Under the pieces are notes generated by a model. That model made no database searches. It was not told the DNA's origin and saw only the letters and a list, made by a program, of their open reading frames with translations. 64,000 bases of DNA from Pseudomonas fluorescens (GTDB lineage Bacteria; Pseudomonadota; Gammaproteobacteria; Pseudomonadales; Pseudomonadaceae): positions 5,309,501 through 5,373,500 of the forward strand of contig NZ_CP148752.1 in the NCBI RefSeq assembly GCF_040448305.1, written 5' to 3'. Both the position numbers and the translations under genes were made by a program. The stretch's first letter is position 1. The number at the start of each line of letters is the position of its first letter. Of the stretch, positions 52,405 to 61,037 are shown one piece after another.

Positions 52405-54030
52405 TCAAGCGCTCAGGCGCGCCGTCACCTCGTTCAACCGCCCCGACAAACCGTGCAGGTTGGTGCTGGCCGCTTCAGTGCGCTGCACGTTGTCCAGGTT
52501 GGTGCTGGCGATGCTGGTGATCTCGGTGAGGTTGCGCGAGATGTCTTCGGCCACCGAGGTCTGTTCTTCGGCGGCAGTGGCGATCTGACGGTTCATGTCG
52601 CGGATGGCTTCCACGGCCAGGGTGATGCGTTCGAGCATGGCGCCGGCCTCCGTCACTTGCTGCACGCTTTGTTCGCTGCGTGACTGACCGCTTTCAATCG
52701 CCTGGGCCGCTTCGATTGCACCGGTCTGCACGGTCTGGATGATCTGGTTGATCTCGATGATCGACGCCGCCGTGCGCTGGGCCAGGCTGCGCACTTCATC
52801 GGCCACCACCGCAAATCCGCGCCCGGCTTCACCGGCACGGGCCGCCTCGATGGCCGCGTTGAGCGCCAGCAGGTTGGTCTGTTCGGCGATGCCGCGAATC
52901 ACTTCCAGGACCTTGCCAATGCGCCCGCTGTCGGTTTCCAGTTGGCGGATGACCGTGGCGGTGTTGGCAATTTCACCGCGCATCTGGGTGATCGTATGGA
53001 TGGTGCCCTGCATGACTTTTTCGCCCTGCTGGGCGGACTGGTCGGCATCGTCGGCGGCCCGCGCCGCTTCGGCGGCATGACGGGCGACTTCCTGAGCCGT
53101 AGCGGACATTTCGTTCATCGCCGTGGCCACCTGATCGGTGCGGTTGAACTGCTCGTTGGTACCGCCGGCCATCACGGTGGCAATCGAATTCAACTCACCG
53201 CTGGCGCTGTCCAGGTCCGACGCGCTGCGCTGCAAACGGCTGAAGGTTTCGGCGAGAAAATCACGCAGGGTGTTGGCGGCCATCGCCAGTTTGCCCAACT
53301 CGTCCTGACGGGTGCTGGCCACGCGCTCGGCAATACGCCCCTGGCTGAGTTGCGCCACGTATTCGATCAGTTTGCGGATCGGCTCGACCAGGTTGCGGTT
53401 GACCAGCCACAGGCTCAGCAGGCCGATCAGCAACCCCGAAACCAACATCACAATGATCCCCAGCATCACCGTGCGATCGGCAGCGGCGCTGATCAGTGTC
53501 GATTGCTCGGCGCCCTGCTTGCGCAACTCGCTGACCAGCTCACTCATCTGATCGCTGGCGGTGCGGTCCACGCCCTTGACCGCCGCGTCGCCCGCCGCAG
53601 GATCACCACCGGCAGCCACGAACGCGTCCCGGCCCTTCTGATAGGCCGCGCCCAACTGGCGATGCTCGTCACGCAAGCGCTCGATGCGGCTCTTGAGTTG
53701 CGGCTCGATGCCCTTCTGCGCGGCCAGCTCGCCAAGGATGTTTTGCACATCGCGCTGACGGTCTTCGAATTGCCCCCAGTACTTGCTCAGGTCCGCCGGT
53801 TGCTTGCCGCGCAACAGGACGTTTTTCCACTCCTGCACCTGCACCTTGAATTGCAGGTTGGCTTCATCGATCAATTGCGAGGTGTGCAGCGGGCCTTCGA
53901 TCAGATTGGCGTAGTTCTGCACGCCGCTGGACAGGAAGTGAAAGCACGCCAGGGCGATCAACAGCATCGCCAGCAGGCTGCCGCTCAGCAGGGCGAGAAT
54001 TTGTGCTCTCAGGGACTTTTGCAAAAGCAT
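52405..54030 (-). CDS. Methyl-accepting chemotaxis protein
   Basis: A 541-residue chemoreceptor. The start was set at MLLQKSLRAQILALLSG; the ten codons upstream are without support. Transmembrane helix 1 (about 10-32) is followed by a four-helix-bundle periplasmic sensor (about 35-185, LHTSQLIDEANLQFKVQVQEW). TM2 (about 187-210, LGIIVMLVSGLLIGLLSLWLV, quoted as VMLVSGLLIGLL), HAMP (about 211-265), and the signalling domain with its conserved hairpin tip GRGFAVVADEVRSLAQRT (about 395-412) follow. No CheA-binding pentapeptide was seen at the end. The ligand is unknown. It is transcribed alone. Confidence 0.92.
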   Translation of the reverse strand: MLLQKSLRAQILALLSGSLLAMLLIALACFHFLSSGVQNYANLIEGPLHTSQLIDEANLQFKVQVQEWKNVLLRGKQPADLSKYWGQFEDRQRDVQNILGELAAQKGIEPQLKSRIERLRDEHRQLGAAYQKGRDAFVAAGGDPAAGDAAVKGVDRTASDQMSELVSELRKQGAEQSTLISAAADRTVMLGIIVMLVSGLLIGLLSLWLVNRNLVEPIRKLIEYVAQLSQGRIAERVASTRQDELGKLAMAANTLRDFLAETFSRLQRSASDLDSASGELNSIATVMAGGTNEQFNRTDQVATAMNEMSATAQEVARHAAEAARAADDADQSAQQGEKVMQGTIHTITQMRGEIANTATVIRQLETDSGRIGKVLEVIRGIAEQTNLLALNAAIEAARAGEAGRGFAVVADEVRSLAQRTAASIIEINQIIQTVQTGAIEAAQAIESGQSRSEQSVQQVTEAGAMLERITLAVEAIRDMNRQIATAAEEQTSVAEDISRNLTEITSIASTNLDNVQRTEAASTNLHGLSGRLNEVTARLSA

Positions 54031-54302
54031 CGGATGGTACTCATGACAGGAATGAGGCACGCCCCGGTAAGGCGTGAAAAGTGTCCGGACATCCCTGTCT
54101 GCGGTCCCGGCCTAGGCCTGCGGCGCGCAACTCAACCCAAGCGTGATCGGCTAGCCAGAGCGATTCTTGAGAATATCCCGACCGCCGGTAGAGCAATCGT
54201 TTGCGTTATTTTCCCGTCACCAAAACGTCATCCCCGCTTGCGATGATGCCGCTCAAGTGAACCTGTAAAACACGTGACAGGCGCCTCCCCTTGCGAGTCC
54301 TC

Positions 54303-55325
54303 ATGAACCACAGCATCGATCACAGTCATCGCGACACGGATCTGTTCGGCCTGCTTTACGGTTTCAGTTTTCGCCCCGGTGAGGCCGGTCGGGAAATCAA
54401 TTCCGCCGAGGCCTTGCAGTACCTGCAACAACCGGAAAGCGACGAGCAATTTCTCTGGCTGCACCTGAACCTCGCCCACGCCGCGTGCGAACGCTGGATG
54501 AAAAGTCATCTGGAGTTGCCCGAGGAATTTTTCGAGGCGCTGCACGAAGGCTCGCGCTCGACGCGCATCGAACATGTCGACTCCGCGTTGCTGGCGGTGG
54601 TCAACGATGTAGTGTTCAACCTCAGCAACATGGTCTCGTCGGATGTCTCGACCCTGTGGGTGTGCGCCCGCAGCCAATTGATCATCAGCGCACGCCTGCA
54701 ACCGCTGCACTCGGTGGACAAATTACGCTCGTCGGTGAAGGCCCGGGAGTGCTTTCGCTCCCCGCTGGAGTTGCTGGTGCATCTGCTGCGCGACCAGGGT
54801 GAAGTGCTGACCCAGATCGTGCGCAAGACCAGCCAGAGCGTGGATCAGATCGAAGACGAATTGCTGTCCTCGCGGCTGTCGACCAACCGCGCTGAACTGG
54901 GCGCCAATCGCCGGGTGCTGGTGCGCTTGCAACGGCTGCTGGCGCTGGAACCGGGCTCGTTGCTGCGCCTGCTCAACCGGCCGCCGCAATGGCTGCAAAA
55001 GGAAGACGTGAAGGAGTTGCGCAAATCCACCGAGGAGTTTGCGCTGATCATTAACGACCTCACGGCGCTGGGTGAGCGGATCAAGCTGTTGCAGGAAGAG
55101 ATCGCCGCCAACATCAACGAGCAGACCAACCGCACGCTGTTCACCCTGACAGTGGTGACGGTGCTGGCGCTGCCGATCAACATCATCGCCGGTTTCTTCG
55201 GCATGAACGTCGGCGGCATTCCGCTGGCCGAGGATCCGGAGGGTTTCTGGGTGCTGGTGGCGCTGGTCGCGACCTTTACCGTGATTGCCGGGCGCTGGGC
55301 GTTTCGTAAGCAGCAGGATTATTGA
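54303..55325 (+). CDS. zntB: ZntB/CorA-family metal ion transporter
   Basis: A 340-residue CorA-superfamily transporter. The start is taken at MNHSIDHSHRDTDLFGLLYG; a GTG/ATG four codons upstream is possible. The large N-terminal cytoplasmic domain (about 1-270) includes WLHLNLAHAACERWM and ends in the long stalk helix. Two C-terminal membrane helices follow (about 283-305 and 315-335), separated by the signature loop GMNVGGIPL. The YGMNP-type loop form, GMNVGGIP, is the ZntB variant, which moves Zn2+. It is transcribed divergently from the chemoreceptor. A terminator follows at 55412. Confidence 0.9.
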   Translation: MNHSIDHSHRDTDLFGLLYGFSFRPGEAGREINSAEALQYLQQPESDEQFLWLHLNLAHAACERWMKSHLELPEEFFEALHEGSRSTRIEHVDSALLAVVNDVVFNLSNMVSSDVSTLWVCARSQLIISARLQPLHSVDKLRSSVKARECFRSPLELLVHLLRDQGEVLTQIVRKTSQSVDQIEDELLSSRLSTNRAELGANRRVLVRLQRLLALEPGSLLRLLNRPPQWLQKEDVKELRKSTEEFALIINDLTALGERIKLLQEEIAANINEQTNRTLFTLTVVTVLALPINIIAGFFGMNVGGIPLAEDPEGFWVLVALVATFTVIAGRWAFRKQQDY

Positions 55326-55340
55326 CCGCAGCTGGAATCT

Positions 55341-55368
55341 TGTGGGAGCGGGCTTGCCCGCTCCCACA
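55341..55368. repeat. Compact REP palindrome after zntB
   Basis: TGTGGGAGCGGGC-TT-GCCCGCTCCCACA is an almost gapless inverted repeat. It differs from the other REPs by having no spacer. Confidence 0.85.
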
Positions 55369-55411
55369 GGAGTGCAAATCCCAGGGTCGCAGCCTGGGTT
55401 CGAAGCACATC

Positions 55412-55443
55412 ATCCCGGCGGGTTTTCCCGTCGGGATTTTTTT
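55412..55443 (+). terminator. Terminator downstream of zntB
   Basis: ATCCCGGCGGG and CCCGTCGGGAT form an 11-bp stem (one G-T) with a TTTT loop, followed by TTTTTTT. It lies 87 bases past zntB, after the REP. Confidence 0.85.
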
Positions 55444-55568
55444 CGTCCAGCGGCACGGCATTTGCTCGCATGCTCAAAGGCTTGCGCTTTATTGACGCAC
55501 CACACGTCCGCCAGCCCTTCAGTTTGTCAGCCTGTTGCCGACTCTTATGAGAGCCAAAGTATTCCTGG

Positions 55569-56444
55569 GTGAGAACCGTGAACTTATTCATCAATCAGTT
55601 GCACAAGCACGCTGATTTCAGAAGTGCGATCTACGCTGGCGACATCTTCCTCAACACCGAACTGAAAGCGGCAAAGGAACTCTGTGCCTTTGCTCAGGAA
55701 AGCATCACCGCCGCCTTCGATGGCGAGACCAACCACCAGGCGCTGCACACGCTGATGCCGGTGGAAGAGTTCGTGGTGCTGGTGACCCGCCTCAAGGGCC
55801 AGTTCACCAACAGCCTGCGTGCCAAGGAGCTGATCCGCAGCTTCACCGACGAAATCGGTGCCGCTCCCGAGGCGTTCATTTTCGACGTACCGCGCATCCG
55901 TGTCGTGCCCAACTACGACTACCTGCACGCCGGCGTCAGTTATGCCTACAAGCCCCATCGCGATACCTGGTATGGCGGTGTCGACTGCCAGATCAATACC
56001 TGGATGCCGGTCTACACGATCCAGCCTGAGCAGACCATGATGATCAACCCGGCCTACTTCGACGTCCCGGTGAAAAACACCTCGGCGCAGTGGAGCCTGT
56101 CCGACTGGATCGGCGTGCAACGCCAGCGCGCCAAGGACAACGTCAAGGAAGAGGCGCGCCAGCACCCGGTACCCACCGAAGCGATCAACAACGCCTCTGA
56201 ACTGCGCATTGCCGGCAACACCGCCGAGATGCTGGTGTTCTCGGGTTCGCACCTGCACGGCACCGTGCCCAATTACACGCAACACACCCGCTTCAGTGTG
56301 GACTTTCGCCTGATGCACCTCGACGACCTCAAGCAGCAGCGCGGCGCGATCAACGTCGACAGCGCCTGCCCGGATGTCGGCGCCGGTTTCAAAGACTACT
56401 TCCACGTCCACGACTTTTCGAATTTCCGAGGAATCCCGCAATGA
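55569..56444 (+). CDS. Putative 2-oxoglutarate/Fe(II)-dependent oxygenase
   Basis: A 291-residue protein with a double-stranded beta-helix pattern. H130-x-D132 lies in PHRDTWYGG. The distal His (228 or 230) lies in FSGSHLHGTVPN, and the Arg for 2-oxoglutarate lies in HTRFSVDFR about 12 residues on. These are the facial-triad and cosubstrate residues of Fe(II)/2OG oxygenases. No known subfamily was recognised. The start may be the GTG at 55569 or a second GTG at 55578, which has the better-spaced ribosome site (GGTGAG). It ends overlapping a TylF-like methyltransferase by four bases (ATGA). Together they look like a two-step modification of a small molecule or sugar. Confidence 0.7.
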   Translation: MRTVNLFINQLHKHADFRSAIYAGDIFLNTELKAAKELCAFAQESITAAFDGETNHQALHTLMPVEEFVVLVTRLKGQFTNSLRAKELIRSFTDEIGAAPEAFIFDVPRIRVVPNYDYLHAGVSYAYKPHRDTWYGGVDCQINTWMPVYTIQPEQTMMINPAYFDVPVKNTSAQWSLSDWIGVQRQRAKDNVKEEARQHPVPTEAINNASELRIAGNTAEMLVFSGSHLHGTVPNYTQHTRFSVDFRLMHLDDLKQQRGAINVDSACPDVGAGFKDYFHVHDFSNFRGIPQ

Positions 56445-57163
56445 CCAAGCGTCGCATCACGCCCGCCGAGGCCCAGTACAACGAAACCCGTACCAATGTC
56501 CTGAAACGGGTCGATGCCGAATACGTGGCTGACGCGCCGTTCGTCTTCGCCAACCGCATTGGCGTGACCGCCGCGTTGTCGCGCATGGAGCTGTTCAAGA
56601 AGGTCGCCGAAGTGCCGGGCGCGATCATTGAGTGCGGCGTGTACAAGGGCAACTCGTTGATGCTTTACATGCACTTGTCGATGATTCTCGAGCCGTATGC
56701 GATCAACCGCTCGATCGTGGGTTTCGACACCTTCGAAGGCTTCCAGAGCATCGACAAGAAAGAAGACCCGGCCGACGTCAACGAGACCATGTTCGCCGAC
56801 ACCGACCAGTCGCTGATCCAGGACATGATCGACGCCAACGACCTGTTGCGCCCGGTCAACCGCATTCCGCGCTGCGAGCTGGTCAAGGGCGACATCGTCA
56901 AGACCGTACCGGAGTGGGTCAAGACCCGTCCAGACCTGGTCGTGGCCATGCTGATCCTCGACACCGACCTGTACGAGTCGACCAAAGTCGCGCTGGAAAC
57001 CTTCCTGCCGTACATGCCCAAAGGCGCAATCGTGGTGCTCGACGAAGTCGCCTACCGCAACTTCCCGGGCGAAACCAAAGCCCTGCGTGAAGTGCTCGAC
57101 CTGAACAAGATCGAACTCAAGCGCCTGCCGTTCGATTCGTGCGTGGGTTACTTCCACGTCTGA
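56441..57163 (+). CDS. TylF/MycF-family O-methyltransferase
   Basis: A 240-residue S-adenosylmethionine-dependent methyltransferase. The SAM-binding motif IIECGVYKGNSL is at 62-73. The metal ligands expected in this Mg2+-dependent group are D174 and D176 in LILDTDLYEST and D201/E202 in IVVLDEVAYRN. The opening ADAPFVFANRIGVTAALSRMELFKKV fits the 'lid' of TylF (macrocin O-methyltransferase) relatives, which mostly methylate sugars or hydroxylated small molecules. It is translationally coupled to the preceding oxygenase. No glycosyltransferase or polyketide gene is nearby, so the substrate is open. Confidence 0.85.
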   Translation: MTKRRITPAEAQYNETRTNVLKRVDAEYVADAPFVFANRIGVTAALSRMELFKKVAEVPGAIIECGVYKGNSLMLYMHLSMILEPYAINRSIVGFDTFEGFQSIDKKEDPADVNETMFADTDQSLIQDMIDANDLLRPVNRIPRCELVKGDIVKTVPEWVKTRPDLVVAMLILDTDLYESTKVALETFLPYMPKGAIVVLDEVAYRNFPGETKALREVLDLNKIELKRLPFDSCVGYFHV

Positions 57164-57192
57164 TCCAAAGCCTTGGAAACTGGCGCAAAACC

Positions 57193-57282
57193 TGTAGGAG
57201 CGAGCCTGCTCGCGATAGCGGTCTGACATTCAGCATTGATGTTGACTGACACGCCGCCATCGCGAGCAGGCTCACTCCTACA
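57193..57282. repeat. REP pair
   Basis: TGTAGGAGCGAGCCTGCTCGCGAT and ATCGCGAGCAGGCTCACTCCTACA enclosing TGACATTCAGCAT...TTGACTGACA, the same plan as the BIME at 17009. Confidence 0.9.
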
Positions 57283-57331
57283 AGGGCCGGTCTCAGACCT
57301 CTGACCCGCCCCCTCGCCACAAAAACACGAC

Positions 57332-57766
57332 TCAGCAAACCTCACGAGTCATCACCATCCGCTCCCGAACCACGTCATACATCCAGTGGTAGACGTAGGT
57401 GTACGGCAGGAAGAACAGCAACACGCCGATATCCAGCAGGAACGCCTGCCACAGGCTGACATTCAGCCACCAGGCGATCAGCGGTACGCCGAGGGCGACC
57501 AGTCCGCCTTCGAACAACAGCGCATGCACCACGCGGACCCAGGCGTTGTGGGCGATGGCGAAGCGCTTGAGCAGCCGATCGAACATACCGTTAAAGACCA
57601 CGTTCCAGGCCAGGGCCAGGCCGGCGATGAGGACGGTGACCATGCCCATTTCCAGCATCGGTTTCTTCATGATCCAGGCCAGCAACGGGGTACAGATCAG
57701 GATGGCCAGCAGTTCGAAGCCGATGGCTTGGAAAATACGTTCAGTAATGGATTTGTTGGCGCTCAT
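57332..57766 (-). CDS. PACE-family efflux transporter
   Basis: A 144-residue inner-membrane protein of the PACE family (proteobacterial antimicrobial compound efflux, chlorhexidine and acriflavine exporters). The start is at MSANKSITERIFQAIGFELLAIL. Four helices in two tandem BTP (bacterial transmembrane pair) units are visible: about 15-35 and 40-62 (ending LALAWNVVFNGMFDRL), and about 82-100 and 105-130 (ending LPYTYVYHWMYDVVRE). The conserved E/N/W-N-x-x-[FY] residues are present. It is divergent from a LysR regulator, the usual arrangement. Confidence 0.9.
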   Translation of the reverse strand: MSANKSITERIFQAIGFELLAILICTPLLAWIMKKPMLEMGMVTVLIAGLALAWNVVFNGMFDRLLKRFAIAHNAWVRVVHALLFEGGLVALGVPLIAWWLNVSLWQAFLLDIGVLLFFLPYTYVYHWMYDVVRERMVMTREVC

Positions 57767-57836
57767 GGCCGAACTCCCTTGAGTGACTGTGGTTGCCATG
57801 ATCCGTCACCACGTCGATACTTCATAACCAATAACC

Positions 57837-57851
57837 ATCGATCAAGGCGAT
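57837..57851. promoter_or_regulatory. LysR-type ATC-N9-GAT motif
   Basis: ATCGATCAAGGCGAT lies 6-20 bases before the LysR start codon, in the divergent gap with the PACE gene, and overlaps the regulator's own ribosome site (AAGGCGA). Possible binding and autoregulation site. Confidence 0.35.
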
Positions 57852-57856
57852 AGTTC

Positions 57857-58711
57857 ATGGCCTCTCACGAAGTGTTGCTGGCGTTTGTCGAAGCCGCGAC
57901 CCAAGGCTCGTTTTCCGCCGCGGCACGCAAGTTGGGCCGCAGTCAGTCGACCATCAGCGCGGCGGTGGCCAGCCTGGAAATCGACCTGAACCTGACGCTG
58001 TTCGACCGCAGCAGCCGCAAGCCCGGGCTGACCCCGGCCGGGCACGTCATGCTGCAACGGGCCGAAGACATCCTGGCTGCCACCAGTCGCCTGGAAATAG
58101 CCGCCAGTCAACTGTCCCAAGGGGTGGAAGCGAAGCTGACGGTGGCGCTGTCCGATACCTATCAGTCGGACCGCTTCGAAGCCGCCCTGAGTGCCTTCGA
58201 GCAGCGTTACCCGGACCTGGAGCTCGAATGCCTGATCGCCGAATGCGATGACCTGATGTCGCTGGTGCAAAGCGGCCGGGCGCAGATTGCCTTCGCCGAA
58301 ATGCAGGACAGCTACCCACCGGACCTGGTCAGCTCGACAGTGGACGAGCGCACGGAAATCGCCTTGTTCGTGTCCCGGGCACACCCGTTGGCGACGCTGG
58401 ACTGCGTCGATCGGGACGTACTGCAGCAACACCGCGAACTGCGCTTGGCCACCATCATCAATCCCTATGAAAGTCGGGCGAAGGGCCGCGTCTGGTCGGC
58501 GCCGAGTTATCTGATGCTGCTGGAAATGGCCCAGGGCGGATTCGGCTGGGCGCCGTTGCCCCGCTGGCTGGTCGAGCGGTTCGGGCCCGGCACGTTGCAG
58601 GAACTGGTGGTGCGCGGCTGGCCGAAAACGGTGTCGGTGGATGCGGTGTGGTCGCGGTTGAATCCGCCGGGGCCGGCGGGGAGCTGGTTGTTGGGCAAGA
58701 TGCTGGAATAG
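57857..58711 (+). CDS. LysR-family regulator of the PACE transporter
   Basis: A 284-residue LysR-type protein. The N-terminal HTH (about 5-62: LLAFVEAATQGSFSAAARKLGRSQSTISAAVASLEIDL, quoted in part as GSFSAAARKLGRSQSTIS) is followed by an effector domain (about 90-280) rich in the usual VALSDTYQSDRF and LPRWLVERFGPGTLQELVV elements. Its position beside a PACE efflux gene makes that the likely target. The 90-base gap is short enough for one shared operator. Confidence 0.9.
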   Translation: MASHEVLLAFVEAATQGSFSAAARKLGRSQSTISAAVASLEIDLNLTLFDRSSRKPGLTPAGHVMLQRAEDILAATSRLEIAASQLSQGVEAKLTVALSDTYQSDRFEAALSAFEQRYPDLELECLIAECDDLMSLVQSGRAQIAFAEMQDSYPPDLVSSTVDERTEIALFVSRAHPLATLDCVDRDVLQQHRELRLATIINPYESRAKGRVWSAPSYLMLLEMAQGGFGWAPLPRWLVERFGPGTLQELVVRGWPKTVSVDAVWSRLNPPGPAGSWLLGKMLE

Positions 58712-58721
58712 CGGCGCGGCC

Positions 58722-58804
58722 ATTCGCGAGCAGGCTCGCTCCCACAGGTGACCGAAGTGTTCAGGCGAATGAGGTCTGAATGTGGGAGCGAGCCTGCTCG
58801 CGAA
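58722..58804. repeat. REP pair
   Basis: ATTCGCGAGCAGGCTCGCTCCCACA (58722-58746) and TGTGGGAGCGAGCCTGCTCGCGAA (58781-58804), tails inside, between the LysR and ECF sigma genes, which converge here. Confidence 0.9.
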
Positions 58805-58822
58805 GAGGCCAGCAAGGACACT

Positions 58823-60058
58823 TCAATCCAACGCCTTGAGCCGCTCTTCGATAAACCGCCGCTCCGGCTCTTGCCGGGTCAACGCCAGCGCCCGTTCCCA
58901 CGCCGCCCGCGCCTCTTGCTTGCGACCCAGTTGCCGACAGAACTCCGCCCGCGCCGAATGTGCCAGGTGGTAGTCGAGCAGTTCTCCCCGCTCCAGAATG
59001 GCGTCGACCAACGTCAGCCCCGCCAGCGGTCCATCCCGTTGCGAAATAGCCGCTGCACGATTCAACTCGATCACCGGTGACGGCACAGCCCGCAGCAGGA
59101 CGTCATACAGCCCGACAATCTGCGGCCAATCGGTTTCCCCCGCCGTCGGGGCTTCGGCGTGCACCGCCGCGATCGCCGCTTGCAGGCAATAGGGTCCGAA
59201 ACGTCCCATAGTCAGCGCCCGCTCGACCAGCGTGCAACCTTCGCTGATCAACCCGGCGTCCCACAGCGAACGGTCCTGCTCATCCAGCACGATCAACTCG
59301 CCACTCGCCGAGGTCCTGGCCGGGCGGCGCGACTCGTGCAGCAGCATCAATGCCAGCAAGCCCATTACCTCTGGCTCCGGCAGCAGTTCCACCAGCAACC
59401 GGCCGAGGCGGATCGCTTCGCGGGTCAAATCCTCACGTATCAGTTCGGCCCCGATGGACGCCGAGTAGCCCTCGTTGAACACCAGGTAAATCACCCGCAA
59501 TACGCTGTCCAGGCGCTCGGGCAACTCAGCGAGCGTCGGCACTTGATAAGGGATTTTCGCATCGCGGATCTTCGCCTTGGCGCGCACGATGCGCTGCGCG
59601 ATGGTGGCCGGGGCCGAGAGAAAGGCCCGGGCGATTTCTTCCGTGGTCAGGTCGCAGACCTCCCGCAGCGTCAGCGGCACTTGTGCGTCCGCCGCCAGGG
59701 CCGGGTGGCAGCAAGTGAAGATCAGCCGCAAGCGATCGTCTTCCACGTCTTCATCACTCCAGTCGGCCTGTTCCAGCGCCTCCAGTTGCGCGATCAGCAA
59801 AGGCCGCGACGCGGCAAAACGTGCGCGACGGCGCAAGGCATCGATGGCCTTGAAGCGCCCGGTGGACACCAGCCAGGCCCGCGGATTGTCCGGCACGCCA
59901 TCACGCTGCCAGCGTTCGACCGCGATGAAAAACGCCTCGTGCAAGGCCTCTTCGGCGAGGTCGAAATCCCCCAGCAAGCGAATCAGGGTCGCAAGAATGC
60001 GCCGCGACTCTTCGCGATAGACCCGCTCGACCTGCGCCTGAACCGGCAGCCCTGGCAT
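58823..60058 (-). CDS. ECF42-type RNA polymerase sigma factor
   Basis: A 411-residue ECF sigma factor. Region 2 (about 10-80: YREESRRILATLIRLLGDFDLAEEALHEAFFIAVERW, in pieces RLLGDFDLAEEALHEAF) and region 4 (about 115-180, LREVCDLTTEEIARAFLSAPATIAQRIVRAK, quoted as LTTEEIARAFLSAPA) are followed by a roughly 200-residue C-terminal extension of TPR-like helices (DVLLRAVPSPVIELNRAAAISQRDG and so on). The long extension and the adjacent YciI/DGPF gene are the hallmark of ECF42; these sigma factors lack an anti-sigma gene and the extension is thought to control them. One base separates the two genes, so they are co-translated. Confidence 0.9.
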   Translation of the reverse strand: MPGLPVQAQVERVYREESRRILATLIRLLGDFDLAEEALHEAFFIAVERWQRDGVPDNPRAWLVSTGRFKAIDALRRRARFAASRPLLIAQLEALEQADWSDEDVEDDRLRLIFTCCHPALAADAQVPLTLREVCDLTTEEIARAFLSAPATIAQRIVRAKAKIRDAKIPYQVPTLAELPERLDSVLRVIYLVFNEGYSASIGAELIREDLTREAIRLGRLLVELLPEPEVMGLLALMLLHESRRPARTSASGELIVLDEQDRSLWDAGLISEGCTLVERALTMGRFGPYCLQAAIAAVHAEAPTAGETDWPQIVGLYDVLLRAVPSPVIELNRAAAISQRDGPLAGLTLVDAILERGELLDYHLAHSARAEFCRQLGRKQEARAAWERALALTRQEPERRFIEERLKALD

Positions 60059-60059
60059 C

Positions 60060-60404
60060 TTAAGGATTCAACTGCCGAACGGGGCGCACTTCGACACTGC
60101 CGACCCGGGCCGCCGGAATGTCCCCGGCGACCTGGATGGCTTCGTTGAGGTCCTTGGCATCGATCAGGTAGAAGCCGGCCAACTGCTCCTTGGTTTCAGC
60201 GAACGGGCCGTCGGTGATAGATATCTTGCCGTTGCGCATGCGCACAGTGGTGGCAGTCTGCACCGACTCCAATGCTTCGGCGGCGACCATCCGGCCGCTG
60301 CCCTGGATCGACTCGGCATAGGCCATGCACTCTTCGTCCTTCGGGCTTTCCGGCAGCGAATGCAGCAGGCGCTCATCGCTGTAGACCAGGCATAAATACT
60401 TCAT
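60060..60404 (-). CDS. YciI/DGPF-domain protein, partner of the sigma factor
   Basis: A 114-residue protein starting MKYLCLVYSDERLLHSLPES (a Met one codon upstream is also possible). It carries the DGPF motif (ITDGPFAETKEQLAGFYLIDAKDL, about 62-85, given as ITDGPFAETKEQL) and ends VEVRPVRQLNP. Proteins of this kind almost always accompany ECF42 sigma factors and may be targets or sensors. The gene stands directly before the sigma gene, one base apart. Confidence 0.9.
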   Translation of the reverse strand: MKYLCLVYSDERLLHSLPESPKDEECMAYAESIQGSGRMVAAEALESVQTATTVRMRNGKISITDGPFAETKEQLAGFYLIDAKDLNEAIQVAGDIPAARVGSVEVRPVRQLNP

Positions 60405-60470
60405 CACGCTCTCCTTATCGAACGATCAACTATGGCCGCTGATTGGCATTCTGGCTCGGCTTCCCGACGA

Positions 60471-60896
60471 TCAGGGTTTGAGATCGAACAGCGTCGCGCC
60501 GCTGGTCATGTCGAACGGTGCCGACCAATGTTCGTGGACGATCTGCCACAGCCCGGCTTCTTGCCGATAGCAGGCGGTGACGCGCATCCAGCAGGACTGG
60601 GTTTCGCCCTTGTCGTTGGTGCCACCGCAATGGGCCAGCCAGTGAGCGAACGCAATTTCCTGGGACGGCTCGATGGTGATTTCGTGGAATTCGAAGATGT
60701 GAGGGCCGGGGCACATTTCCATGCAGGCCTGCCAATGCGCGCGATACGCCGGCTTACCTTTGAATTGCAGGGCCTTGACCGCGTCGAAGGAGACGATGTC
60801 ATCGGCATAAAGAGCCATGACTTTTTCAATGTCCTTGGCCATGACCGCCTGACGATAGTTCTCGATGAGGTTCTGGATTTGGGTTTGCGAGTTCAT
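60471..60896 (-). CDS. SnoaL/NTF2-like protein (DUF4440 type)
   Basis: A 141-residue cone-shaped NTF2-like protein. It begins with helix MNSQTQIQNLIENYRQAVMAKDIEKVMALYADDIVSFDAV (quoted as MNSQTQIQNLIENYRQAV). The rest is a curved sheet (GPHIFEFHEITIEPSQEIAFAHWLAHCGG, SCWMRVTACYRQEAGLWQIVHEHWSAPFD in pieces FAHWLAHCGG and VTACYRQEAGLWQIVHEH). Substrate unknown. It precedes the YciI and sigma genes in the same direction, 66 bases away, and similar NTF2-like genes are often part of ECF42 neighbourhoods. Confidence 0.85.
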   Translation of the reverse strand: MNSQTQIQNLIENYRQAVMAKDIEKVMALYADDIVSFDAVKALQFKGKPAYRAHWQACMEMCPGPHIFEFHEITIEPSQEIAFAHWLAHCGGTNDKGETQSCWMRVTACYRQEAGLWQIVHEHWSAPFDMTSGATLFDLKP

Positions 60897-61037
60897 GGTG
60901 GTTCTCCGTGGTTTTTATAGTGAAGACACCCTTAGTCGTCCGGCGATCCGGCAAATCGACAGACGAAATAAAAATAAACCATAAAGCCAAACTCGCTAGA
61001 ATCCGAGGTTCATTTCCGTTGGAAAAAGGACACTCCA

